Shown in pieces: positions 48,940-60,429 of a stretch of 64,000 nucleotides of DNA. Under the pieces are notes generated by a model. It was given only the letters and a program-made list of their open reading frames with translations. It had not been told where the DNA came from and searched no databases. Each line of letters begins with the position of its first letter. Position 1 is the first letter of the stretch. A program made the position numbers and the translations under genes. Origin of the DNA: Homalodisca vitripennis (Eukaryota; Arthropoda; Insecta; Hemiptera; Cicadellidae); the NCBI RefSeq assembly GCF_021130785.1, contig NC_060215.1:72554001-72618000 (forward strand), written 5' to 3'.

Positions 48940-51690
48940 CTGGATGCAGTATTTCCCATCCTTCCAATTAAACTGTATTATTCACCTAGGTGAATAATGA
49001 ATAAAAATAAAATTTGACTACTAATTTCTAAATTAGTTTTAAAATTAATACATAACTGACATGAAAATGTCTAAATATTTAAACTTTAATAAAAATAACA
49101 TAGTCTTGATAACGAAATTACAACAATCAGTGTCATAACTTATGCAAAGGTATATACTAAGAGAAACACAAAGCATTCTCTGAGATTTTTCTTTTGAGAT
49201 TCTGAGGAAATAACTTTGACAATGGTCTTTCAATTGATGAACGATGGTCTAAATTAAGTTGCTTGTCAATTTATACAATATGAGAAAAGATTGAATTGTA
49301 ATCGAAAAGATGTAATAAGGGTATTAACTATGTGTTTAGGAAATGAAACAAATAGCTCAAATACTTCTATTTATTCCAAATGTGTCTTTGTATAAAAGTA
49401 TGTTAGCTCATTGGTAAATCTCAGGCAGAACAAAAATCAGCAGCTCAGCTCTTGGCCACTGGGGCCAATGTGTGACACTAGCCCTCCCCTCCACAACCTG
49501 CACAATGATTAAGATGTTCATGCAAAAGTTTTTATAAAAGCTTAACAGTATTAAACATGAGAAAATCATTTTTATGTTTATGTGGTGTTGTAAAATTATT
49601 TCTAACATAAAATTAATGTAGCAAAAGCTCAAATGATACAGCCCCCACTTATAAATACAGTTGAAATATCCCATAATATAGGACACTGAAATTTTTATGT
49701 AAAATTCTCAAATGAGGCACCAAATTAAAGGGATTTTGTAATTTTAGCCCACCTATGGTAGATGATTATTGTTAATGGCATAATAAACATAGCTTACATT
49801 TTACAAAATAAGTTTATGACCGGCAATTTAAATTAAGGGGGCTCTCTTCCTCAATTAATTAAATTGCCCTTGAGTTAATTTTTGAATTCAACTGGTTAGA
49901 ATTATAATAAAGAAACTAAAGGTTTTAGGAGTTTTCAGCATTTGGTTGACTAAATAGTGCATTTCATTACTAATCCTGAAAATTACCTATTGCGAGACAA
50001 GATTACATTTACGTGCGAGGCGAAGCAGAGCATAGTAAATACTATCAAGCCCCGCGATAGAGCTTTTGAGACAAATATTGAAAGATACTTTTCATCATGA
50101 TGCAAAAGAGCACACAAAATCTTTTAAAAGATTATCTGACATTTCATAGCGTAATAATTATTCTTCCATAAGGTAACGTAAAACTATTTAATAATTCATT
50201 TTGTTATTAATCAGCTGTTAGAACACAGTTTTATCAAAACAAATAGGAGAATCACTATTGTTTATTTCAATTTTTTATTCTGGTAAAGAGATGTTTACAT
50301 AGGGAAAGAATTGTTTAAATAGGGAAAGTAATGTTTGGGAAAGGGAAAATCACGTGAGTGAGCTACGAGGGAAAGAAAGACTAGCAGATCTCAGCTGTAA
50401 TGGAAAGTAACTCATTACCATACATAGTGATGAAGAATTTATCCTGACAATAAATTGTGTCTAATTTTCTTAATTTAATATCTGTTGAGTATTAATTTAT
50501 TGAGGTTTACGATCATGACCTAGAGCAATAGGGCAGTTAGCAAAAGATAATGAAGACAAGCAAGAATGAGTCGGCTGCTCTTTGAATGAATAACTGTTGA
50601 GAAATCATGTTCATGCGAGCAGCACGCTACCTGATCATTGATTTGGAAGTTATCCTCAAGCTGGTGGTCCACTTTACCTTAAAAACAGAAATGGACATGG
50701 TCTAGTGACAAAAAACTGTCAAAACTGAGAACAATCATCACTCAAAACTATATTATAGGCAAAGTACATTTTTAAAATCAAAACATAATCATTGTATTGA
50801 ACAATATTGCAAGGCTATTTGTAGAAATAACACTCCAACTATACTTGGTTATGATATTTATACATTCACCCTTGTCAGAACATTATGATTTTGTAATTTC
50901 CAGTTGTAATTTACATAAAGATAAAAAAAACAGAAGAATGCTTAGTCTGAATAGTCTAAATCAGTTTAAAATCAATGCAAATGTATCAATTCAACTTATA
51001 TCCTGTTTTCTTCTTTCTTTTTATGGAGTTATAATGAGAAGGTGTAGGTTATTTTGAAATAATATTACAGACTTCTACATCTCAAGGGACAGACAATAGT
51101 TTCATGAATGAATCACTAACATACTTCTGCAATCTGCAAGTCAATCATGGTATGACTTAATAATTTTGAGGAGCTATATACTTCTGCAATATGTATCTCA
51201 ATCATGGTTTTAATAAGTACCTTTGAGTTTGAATATGATAAAAATTCAGATAAAATTGTTTACTTTAAGTAAACAGAAGTGTTTATATTGCCAAATACTG
51301 TGAGATGAATGAAATTCTCTGTTTTTAACAACATTGTGTGAGAAAAAGAAAGAAAATAATAATAAGATTTTAAAAATTGGAAAATATTATATATAGAAAA
51401 CACTTATAAAGTTGAAAGACGGGAATAAAGGTCTAATAGATGCTTCTATTTGTATTTCTTGAAATGGTGAAGTCACAAGTGGTGGCTCTTATTGAGTCTG
51501 GCTGCTATTAATTCTAGTCATATACCGTCAGAATTTTCTATGATGAGCACAGTGCTTCTGGTTTCTTGTGTGGTTGAAAAAGAGGAATACAAATCTAAAA
51601 GAAGGTGCTAGTTGCATTTCTTAGAATAGTGACATCACAGGTAGCAGTCCCTACTGAGGCCAAAATTATATCATGATAGTTGTGTACGGT
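48940..51690. other. Unassigned stretch, possibly intronic
   Basis: Fewer recognisable transposon remains. A minus-strand GC-rich piece at 49408-49500 follows a plausible acceptor (TCATTGTGCAG) and reads VVEGRASVTHWPQWPRAELL, ending a few codons later at a stop. This could be a terminal exon or part of a repeat; I cannot tell. A near-duplicate of about 65 bp lies at 51113-51225 (ATACTTCTGCAATCTG / ATACTTCTGCAATATG). Confidence 0.4.
51430..51665. repeat. Diverged tandem duplication, period about 170 bp
   Basis: TGTATTTCTTGAAATGGTGA and the following CACAAGTGGTGGCTC (about 51450-51490) recur as TGCATTTCTTAGAATAGTGA and CACAGGTAGCAGTCC (about 51613-51650). The copies are about 75-80% alike by eye. 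Confidence 0.5.
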
Positions 51691-51700
51691 CTGTACTTAC

Positions 51701-51948
51701 CAGGTCATTTCTGTTCCTAACAAAATTATTGTGAACATCAGTTACAAGTTCTATTGATGTAAATGGTTTTTAATATTAATTAGTACTTACAAAACACACA
51801 TAACACACACAAACATATATTAGAAGGTCAATATATTAAACAAAAATTGCTTGATTATATCATGTCACTTACATTCTTGTAATATTCTGATATTGTTTCA
51901 TATACTGAGGTAGCCAGCCATCAAAAACTGTGTTGCTAATCCTGTTAT
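51701..51948 (-). CDS. Possible short exons of an unknown minus-strand gene
   Basis: On the minus strand, 51948-51873 is preceded by GTGACAG and followed by GTAAGT. It is open for 25 codons including NRISNTVFDGWLPQYMKQYQ. A second block ends at 51701 before another GTAAGT and can begin after TTGTTAG (51716, 16 nt, in phase) or after CATCAATAG (51750, 50 nt, out of phase with the first). A further GTAAGT-bounded 14-27-nt block lies at 52635-52661, in a compatible phase. Canonical sites are common by chance in such DNA and the polypyrimidine tract of the first acceptor is weak, so this is a tentative gene model. No family is recognised. Confidence 0.2.
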
Positions 51949-52664
51949 CTGTCACAAAGGCATGTGTTCATTGTCAGTGGAACAGAACAATATAGGGACC
52001 TGTACAATATTGGTTGTAGAGGCCTCCACATAACGTAACTATAACTAATCTAGACGATTTTACTGAAATTGATGTAGAAATTCATAAAAAATAGAAGTAA
52101 GGATCCTTTGCTCAGACACTCTGCCATTGTCTGTAAGGCCTAGTGTAGTGTGCATCTGTTTTTTACAAAGTCCTTAGAGATGACTTCAGTGATCACAAGC
52201 ACTGCTAATTTGGAAGAGTATCTTATCACCAACACAGTATACATCAGTAGGTTGTGTTTGCTGGAGGAGTAAATGTAACAATGTCTTAATGTTAGAAATT
52301 GCTTTATTGATTGTGTTTCCTATCTGATTATCATCAAACATCAAACAAAGTTACCATAGGCTTGCCTATTACGATCTCATGACCCTCACTGCTGGCAGAG
52401 ACCATACGTATTTGTTTCTGCCACTAGGAAGAAAATCAAATATGATTGTTTCCCTCAGAACATAGACTTCCATTAAGGCTAGGGCTAATGAAAATCTATC
52501 CAGTGATCTAACTGGTCATTTGTGACACCTTGTTTAATCATGATGAATTTTATTACTACTTGAGTTGCCGCGTTCACAGCGGCAAGTGCTGTCGTCCTGT
52601 ACACAAAGGATTAGCAATATTTTATCTCAAAAATACTTACATGTCAAAGAGTTCCTGCAAAAAA

Positions 52665-54630
52665 TACCTAAAATTTAGAACTAGGATTTTTTTTATTAAA
52701 TTTTCATCTATAATTATTTAATATAAAATTAAATTGACTGTGTGCACTTCACCAATATGTAGGCCCTACTGTCACTGTTTGAGTTACTCTTATACAAAAG
52801 CTGACAATTTTAACATCAACTAAATGCGTTGTAAACTATTGTATTAAAACCATTTTATAAAGGCATAATTTTTATATTTGAAATAAATAAAAACCTGGGC
52901 TCATTCTTCTAATTGATTGTTGTAAGAGCTATCTTTGCTGTTTTCAGGATAGCATAAAAACGGTACTGGTAAAAATTAATTACGAGTATTTTTTAAAAAT
53001 TTCACTCGTTTACAAGAGAACTATAAATTGTGTTATTATTTGTACAAGAATAAGAAATGTAGGGCTCCAAATAGTCAGCACATTAGTGACCTTATCTCAA
53101 AAAATATTAAAATTCCCTGTCGTAATTGGTAAATTAGTTGAACAGGAAGTAAGGGTTTTTCAGGTAACTTGTCAATTAATTGAGATATCTTGTATGCTAT
53201 ACTAGGAAAGGAGTTTTGTTCAATGGGTGCTAAGTGTGCATTCCACTAAATGTGTAACTAAATTTAAAAGAAACAATTTAACTAATTTGTTTCATTTCTT
53301 ATAAAAACCTAGTAATCCTTGGCAACATTGATTTAATGAATTCAGAGACAGGTCACTGACAGGCCGTCACTAATATCAGTAACTGCGAATTGTATGTACC
53401 TTGCCTCTGAGAATACTTGAAAGCTCTTAATGAACCAATCACAGGCAGGTGTAGGTCTCGTTAAGAGAGTACTTGGGCAGGTTTCTCCTACCACTCACTC
53501 TCAAAAGTGTTAAGCTAAACTCTATTACCAATAGATGTGAAAAACTGTACTGATTTTTTAAAACGCTTGCTGCTTACACTGGATGATTTGAATTCATAAC
53601 AGATTTTCCATTGTTATGTGATAAACGCACAAAATCTGTAATACCTTTTTGTGGTTCTGTTCACTGTTACAGGTTATGTAGTAATTTATAACTTTAAAAA
53701 TAGATTTAAACCTATTAGGTAGAATAAGAAAATCAAGAATGTTTTATTGATGTAAATAGCAATTTATGTAGCATTGACAACCATCATACTTATTAAAATC
53801 ACATTGATTTGAAATTGTATGTATGTTAAATTATTCAATCTTTACTTTCTAGTAGCATAAACTGAAAATAAATAAAAATATACCCATAATTCAATAGTAT
53901 TTTTGTGTATCACATATTCTTGAATACTGAAATTTAATAACATTTAATTTAATTACACAAGATTGATTTCAACTAAATCATCCAAAAACATGTTGCAACA
54001 GACATAAATTGTAACAGCCTAATAAAGAAATTATTGCATTCCAATGTTCTCTCTTTCATAGTAAAATTAAGTCCTATTGCTTTCTTTTGAACATGGGAAA
54101 TGTTATTTGTTCATGAGGAGTCATTTTTCCAAATTCTAATAGCTTGTAAATACAGGCAGCCAAAATAAAGTCTTAAATACATTAATAATAAATATACTAA
54201 TATTAATTTACCTTGATAATTTTTCAATATGTTGAACAGATCAAAATAGTAATTAGCAATTAATAAATGTTTTTTGTGATTGCAAGGGTGAGTCACATTC
54301 TCACATATAAAAATCCTAGAAATCGCTGATTTGCCTCTGGACTTTTTCAGATTGAAGTACATGTATTTTGTTATAGCTGAATTCACAGATGGATTATTTT
54401 ATTCAAGATGATAGCCTTCTTTAAACATCTCCATTCTATGCAATGGCCATCCATAAATTACATGACATGATTCGTAAATTCATTTCATAGGCCTACCCCT
54501 GTTTTCCTATGAGATTTCTTAGTACTCTTTCTTCACAATCTCAGTAATTATTTTTAAGTTAGACCTTCAGTTATGTTTATTCTGTATTCAGGTACTTCTT
54601 TATTGTTTCTGTTAAAAGTTAATTTTCCTC
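52665..54630. other. Unassigned AT-rich stretch upstream of the spliced candidate
   Basis: No element or gene identified. A CCAAT-type sequence (AACCAATCA) lies at about 53434 in a slightly GC-richer segment (53340-53510). It could be promoter-proximal, but nothing confirms this. Confidence 0.35.
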
Positions 54631-54641
54631 ATTTTGGGGAG

Positions 54642-55731
54642 ACTCATAAGTCAGAGCATAAACATTACATTAGGATACAGTGACAGGTTCAGAATACAGC
54701 AAGTAGATTTACCAAGATTTGGCCTATTCCTAGCTACAATGAAAAAAGTGTTTAAAAGTAAAGGTGTTTGCTTGGATAAAAGTAAAATAATCTTCCAATA
54801 TCAAAACATGACTATGGTATGTTTATTGCCATGTTTTTCAGAAATCAGAAATCTTTATTTTTTTTGAAATGACTGGTTGCAATATAATAAAGAGCCACTT
54901 AAGACAAATGAGTTTTAGTTTATGTGTTCATGTACGTGTAAGCCCAATCGTTTTTCTTAGGTTTTGTTAACACATGAAAAAGAGGACAGATATCATCAGT
55001 ACGAAAACGTAGTTTTTCAGTTTTTGTCAACATACAACAATAGCAAAAGTCTGAAGCAGTATGTGCATCCTGTTAACTGCACCACCAAATTTAAAGTCTG
55101 TAGCAAACCTGTAAGTACTGTTCTTTGTGTCAGTGAGTGAGTCTGATCGTATCTAACTTTCTATAAAGAGATGACACCAATGAAGTAAGTTTTTAGATCA
55201 GATTGTTTGTCAAGGAGCCACCATGCTTCTTAAGAGCCAGCTGTAATGGCCTTATAAAACTAATGTTAAACGTCAAACACGTCTACAACCTCATGTTTAG
55301 TTATATAATGTGTGTTATTTTAAAGCTATGATTAGTATTCCACAAAAAGTTTTTTTTACCAAGTCATCACTATAATAAGAATAAACCAAAGGACCATAAT
55401 TATAGCTTGTCATGATTCAGCAGTGATATCCAGCAGTTTAAGGGGATGCATTTTAAGGTTCTTCTCGACTTCTAACCTCCTGTGTGTTCTAACCTTGTGT
55501 GTTGAAACATATTATTTTGTTTACCATCATCTCATTCTGATCTTTAGAGTTTTCAATACGGTTCACATGTTTCACAACTTTAGCATTTCCATACAGTTCA
55601 TCACGGCCACGAAGTTTAATGCTTTATTTCTTGAACAAATTTTTTTTATCTCTGCTGAAACATATTTCACAGTTAATGACATAGTGTTGCACTTTGACAA
55701 TAGTGCTGCCAGTTTTACAGTTTATTGCTGA
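54642..55731 (+). CDS. Candidate spliced gene of unknown function (two good exons, two possible)
   Basis: Exon 54642-54816 (acceptor TTGGGGAG, donor ATG|GTATGT) ends KSKIIFQYQNMTM. After a 144-bp intron ending TTTTTCTTAG, exon 54961-55110 is exactly 50 codons, open in the same phase, with content such as HEKEDRYHQYENVVFQFL and YVHPVNCTTKFKVCSKP, and ends CCT|GTAAGT. Both are richer in GC than their surroundings. Continuing in phase, a 14-nt block 55171-55184 (ATGACACCAATGAA|GTAAGT) would join a terminal exon at 55548 after CTGATCTTTAG, which runs 60 codons to TGA at 55729-55731 (FNTVHMFHNFS, then DIVLHFDNSAASFTVYC). The first exons and start codon are not identified, and I recognise no domain. 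The short intron suits insects. The first two exons are the stronger part; the rest is speculative. Confidence 0.38.
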
Positions 55732-55734
55732 ATT

Positions 55735-58700
55735 AGTGAAGAATAGAATTCATGCGCTGAAATACACACTTGAAGGTGTCTTTCATTTTTATAAATCAAA
55801 ATTGTACAGAACGTATGAACTTCTGGATAATCCATAAGCACGTAGATGCTCCAGCAGTTGGTGTTGTGTCTAGAATTTGGCCAACAATATGAACTGTACA
55901 GAGTGCTACTACTCCAACAGCAATAGTGGAAACTGTAGCTACAATGGATACCATGTTAAAAAACAGTGCACTCTACTTGTCAAGTCACAAGTAGAATAAG
56001 TAAAAAAAACTAACACAAACTTCATCAGATTTATTATTCTCATACAGACCATAAGAAGGGTAGCAGTGGATGTACATTTTGAGAGTATTATTCTTTGAGT
56101 AATCATCCCACCTGGAATATTTTCAACCACCTGTATAAAAAAAACACATTCAAATGAACATTCATATTCTATTTGAACAATGAGACAGTGTAGAGATTGT
56201 TGTTCACTTTCAGAAATAAAAAAAATACAAGCAAAATAGTTAATGTGGTTATAGAAGTCCAAAGTCTCAACCAATTGATCGCATACTTTTTCTATTACAT
56301 TGAATTGCTCTTTGCAATAACCTGTCTCTTGGTTTTCTGGAGTTGATGTTGAAGAAGGGGTCTGTATATATTGAAACAAACATTTTTGCTTAATATTGTC
56401 CACATAGATTACTCGATTACATCTCATTCTCTGTCACATAGGAGATCACAGTATTCGTGCTGCAAATTCCGGGCCTCCTTCGAGAATTGTCTAACATTTT
56501 TGGCATCCTAGTTGACTATATTGTACGAGTATTGAAAAACTTATTTGATAAGATACTCATTGATAAGAAACTATTTTATTATAATGAGAGACTCATCAGT
56601 AAGTTGAAGGTGATTTGGAGATTCCTGTTTGAAGATTAGCACTTCAATAACTGTCTTCAGAATGACAATTGTATTGTGCAGTTCTAAGACAATCATGTAG
56701 ACTCACTCTACAAGGAATCTCTACTTGAGAATTTCCCCTACAGTTACTGATTTATCATCAGTGCTTGCAAAAAAATCCTCGAATGTATCAATGATGAATT
56801 GGAGGCCAGATGGCTGAATTGCCACTGCATCTATTCTATTTAAATAAAATGAGTTTTGAAGGGTAGACTTTGTAGTCCAACCCTTGTAGGGCAAGTGAAA
56901 CCAAAGGACCAATATTTCTATTTTATTCTAAGTTATAATGTGCTGTGTCCAATACTCTAGGCTTGTAAACCGCAAATAAAAGATTTTCAGCAGTTATTAA
57001 TATCTGCTTACTACGAAATTTACTATTTTACATGTATTTCAATCCTTCAATAACCCTTTTAACAATTTTGTCTGGCCCGTCATCCTCACCTACGCTAACA
57101 GAATGCACAGTGTAATATTGTTAATCTGAGAACAAAACCAGTTCAAATTCAGCAGTAATCACACTTAAAAAGAAAATTTCTTTCAAATTTGAACCAGGAT
57201 AGTTTGAAAAGTCATCTTGTAACAGATATATTGGCTATAATCTTGATATAACCTTAAGACTCACTGGACTAAACTGAACTAATTAATTCTCCTTATTTGT
57301 TTTCAATTTGTTGGAGCAAAATAAAATAAAAAAAGTATCTAAATACAGAAAGAGTTATTTTTATGTAAGTGGTGTTTACCACTGTGCTCATTGTTATAAT
57401 TCAGTCCTGGATTTAAGACATACAGCATATGATATGTAATTTTAAACTTCTTAACAAATTTAAAACTACTATTCCTTTCACGTGTGTTGACGTTAACTGA
57501 TAAAAATTCATCACAAACCACTTACAGATTTTATATTATTCGAACCAGATGTATATCTTAAAATTTGGACCTTGACTAGAGATGGCCGGATTTGTTAAAA
57601 CTAATTTAAAAGTACTCAAATCAAATTTATTCCTTCATTTAGTATAACATCATAATGAAAAAAAGAACAGATATCTAAAATAAGACAGGAGAACTTATAC
57701 TACATAAGAATTAACATTATTGACAAATCGTATATTAGAAGGAATGTCTACATGGGCATCATAGCCTGTGCGTAGGCATGAGTTAACTGTTTCAGTAATA
57801 AAAACATAATTAAAATACGGTGACCAACATTAAGGCAAATTTATTGATCAGCACTGGATTTACTTTGTACGATTATCTTTAAATCTTCTTCAGGATAAAT
57901 TCATGAAAGTATTGTAAATAGGATAAATTTTAGTCACACATATATTTAATTTGCATTACTTGATTTCTTTTACTCGTGAAATGTCTCATTGTTAAAACTG
58001 GGTTTAGTCTGGAGCAGATAGGTTTTAATTCTGATGGGTTTTAATGAATTTTATCAGGATTAATAGGACAGTTCCTATCTTGGATTCATATGTTACATAC
58101 ATTGCTAACGTTATGCATTAAAATAAGATTTTTAATTTATAAAAATAACTATCTCTCGTAAGACATAACAAGCATTTGGAAAACATTTGCAAGTGACTAA
58201 GTGCTTGTTGTAAACTGAGCATGAGAGTCTTTCTTCATGTGAGAATTTGTATCTTAACCCCCAACTTCATAGATCCATTCCTTATAAAAAGAGCTGTTCA
58301 TGTCTTGTGTTATATCCAGTAGATAGGGCCAAATTTGGAGTATACGCAGCCCTCCCCCACTACTTTTTTTAAGGTTGGTCAAATGTGCATTGTGGGAAAG
58401 TCCATTATACAGAAAACTTTAGACTATAGACTAATTAAACTTAAGAGGAAAAGTTGTTGTCAGATGACAATTCGCACAATAAAACAACAGAAAACATACT
58501 CCCTGTGATGAGACTTCTGTTCTTTATGTTTAGTTGATTTATATTTGAAGTTATGTGGGGAACATTTTTAGATATCGTCAAAACTTTGTAATTTGTATGT
58601 TACGGTCGACTCAGAAAAAATAAAAGAATCATAAATTAACATACTCTTTGAGATGAAAAATACAACGATTTGAGGATTTACATAAAAAAATAAACACCAG

Positions 58701-58940
58701 TAACAGGGTATCATACATCATTAACTGCTGAATGCAAAAATCTAATAATATAATGCATCGAACCTAATCAATTTAAATCTAGTTTTTAATATGTGGGACT
58801 GAGCTCTTTCATCTTAAGCATCATATACTATTATTTGGTGTTGACCTGTTTATATCATAAACATGTACGAGTATATCTCGACCTCAAACACTAGTATATT
58901 GGTTTATAGAAAACAATGTTGTCTTCCCATATGTTCTTCT
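55735..58940. other. Mostly unassigned stretch
   Basis: Apart from the minus-strand ORF reported separately, only short frames of 60-63 codons are seen, none with a recognised motif or convincing splice frame. Confidence 0.4.
55796..56427 (-). CDS. Longest ORF in the window (162 codons), unknown, with a possible 3' exon
   Basis: Minus-strand frame 56427-55939. Within it, at 56131-56132, a very strong acceptor occurs (a TTTTTTTATACAG tract). The downstream part reads VVENIPGGMITQRIILSKCT, then a hydrophobic TLLMVCMRIINLMKFVLVFF. The frame reaches a stop at 55939, but a one-base change in a six-T run near 55956 would let it continue as MVSIVATVSTIAVGVVALCT (membrane-like) to a stop at 55796. 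I cannot tell whether that is a sequence error, decay or chance. Upstream of the acceptor the frame reads polar sequence (QTPSSTSTPENQETG). No domain is recognised. It would end 64 bp from the plus-strand candidate at 55731, tail to tail. Confidence 0.25.
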
Positions 58941-58947
58941 CTCTGCC

Positions 58948-59225
58948 ACAGTTTCAATTTTGCAGTTTTTATTGTGAGAAAGATGTCACAATTCTCTTAA
59001 TTTATGGTCTGGACCAAGTTTTATTCTGTTGATGGGGTGGATGGTTCTGGAAGTCTCTCTTGGGCCATGGTCAAATGAGTGTTAGTTTTCAATAACTCCA
59101 GTTTTGAGAAACTGCACTCACCACTAGCAACATGTAGACACTGGTAAAGTCAACTAGATTCTTATAGTTAGAAATAACTTCAAGGCACAGACAAATTGCT
59201 GGAGATATAGTTCAGAACATCTTGT
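58948..59225 (-). pseudogene. hAT-like transposase C-terminal (dimerisation) fragment
   Basis: Minus strand: HVASGECSFSKLELLKTN, then LTMAQERLPEPSTPSTE, a stop, NLVQTIN, a stop, and IKTAKLKLW at the end (about 58948). This matches the C-terminal dimerisation region of hAT transposases and related ZMYM/ZBED-type proteins ('..ASGERSFSKLKLIK..LRSTM.Q.RL..LALLSIE..L...ID'). Two in-frame stops and Arg/Cys and similar substitutions show it is dead. Slightly upstream on the same strand, DVLNYISSNL (about 59220-59190) fits the preceding linker. Minus-strand frames at 59402-59584 and 59936-60130 may be more of the same gene, but I cannot match them to hAT. Confidence 0.68.
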
Positions 59226-59372
59226 GGATTTGAGTGTTCGGGTACAAAAACACTTATTTCTTTACATACTTAATTTCCCTCAATTTGTTTAGCATCTTCA
59301 TTTGTCAAAATATTTTCAGTATCATACAATCTTCCAGTAGAGGTTGGTTGAAACATCTAATCACTCCTCTTA

Positions 59373-59384
59373 CCCCCCCCCCCC
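59373..59384. repeat. Poly-C tract
   Basis: Twelve C residues followed by ACCC. Confidence 0.95.
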
Positions 59385-60387
59385 ACCCAACACTGACACA
59401 GTCACATATATTTTTCCACCCAGTGTATGCATTGACATGACATCCCAACTTTAAGTACAGTTTGATCATGATTAAAGTGGAGTTTTAAAGTAAGACAACA
59501 AACTGTTGCTGTCACAGACTTGACTCTGGAGTCATGTTTGTCTTTAGAGATCCAAAAAAATTTGATGATGAAGAAGCTCAACATGAACTACCTTTACATC
59601 ATTTTGAGATCAGAGACAACAGACTACAAAATGTAGTGTAATCTAGGTGAAGAGATATTCTCATAGTCTCATCAGGTGTATAATTATGCCTTGTCATAGG
59701 AACTAGTATCTGCTAATCTTACTTGAAATTTTTTGGGAGGGATATAAGCATTAAACGTGTTTAAATATGGTTGTAAATGAGTCTCTCAAACAACTGTCAT
59801 ATAATAAACACTTAATAGGGTTATTGGGCGGTATCTCACTGCACAATCTACATAATTTGGGCTTCAAAAACTTTTAGACAAGGGCAGTTGGACCATAGGA
59901 TTGTGTTAAAAAGATTAATATAGTACAATTGGGTTTTAGGGATCGCTGTTTAAAAGAGACTGTTCCAAGGTTGTTAAAAGGTGCTGACATTTTAAAAATT
60001 CATTTACTCTGTAATATACTAGCTTATCAGGTGGATGATAATCTGCATTCAATAAGGCAACAGTTCTTTTGGCTGTATTGGTGGGATCACAATGTGTAAG
60101 GGATATTTGTGATGACATATTTGCAGTCACTCAAAAGTACCAAGCTGTTTGGCTAGCTTTGGGTAAAATTCAAACTCAAAAGTGTTTTCACCCACTTGAG
60201 ATTTGAATCTTCAGTATTGGTGAAATCATTATACAAGTCCTTATATTCCTGACTTCATCCATGTCAGGTAGTCTATCTGAACCCTCTAAAGTAGATGATC
60301 CTAAATGACCCTTTTTTTAAGTCTAAAGAACCTTGTTTCTAAATAGTGACAGTTTTAATAATCAAACCAGGAACAAAAGAAAACATT

Positions 60388-60393
<6 letters not shown>

Positions 60394-60425
<32 letters not shown>
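60394..60425. repeat. (TA)n microsatellite
   Basis: About 16 TA repeats; no transposon end is adjacent. Confidence 0.95.
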
Positions 60426-60428
<3 letters not shown>

Positions 60429-60429
60429 A

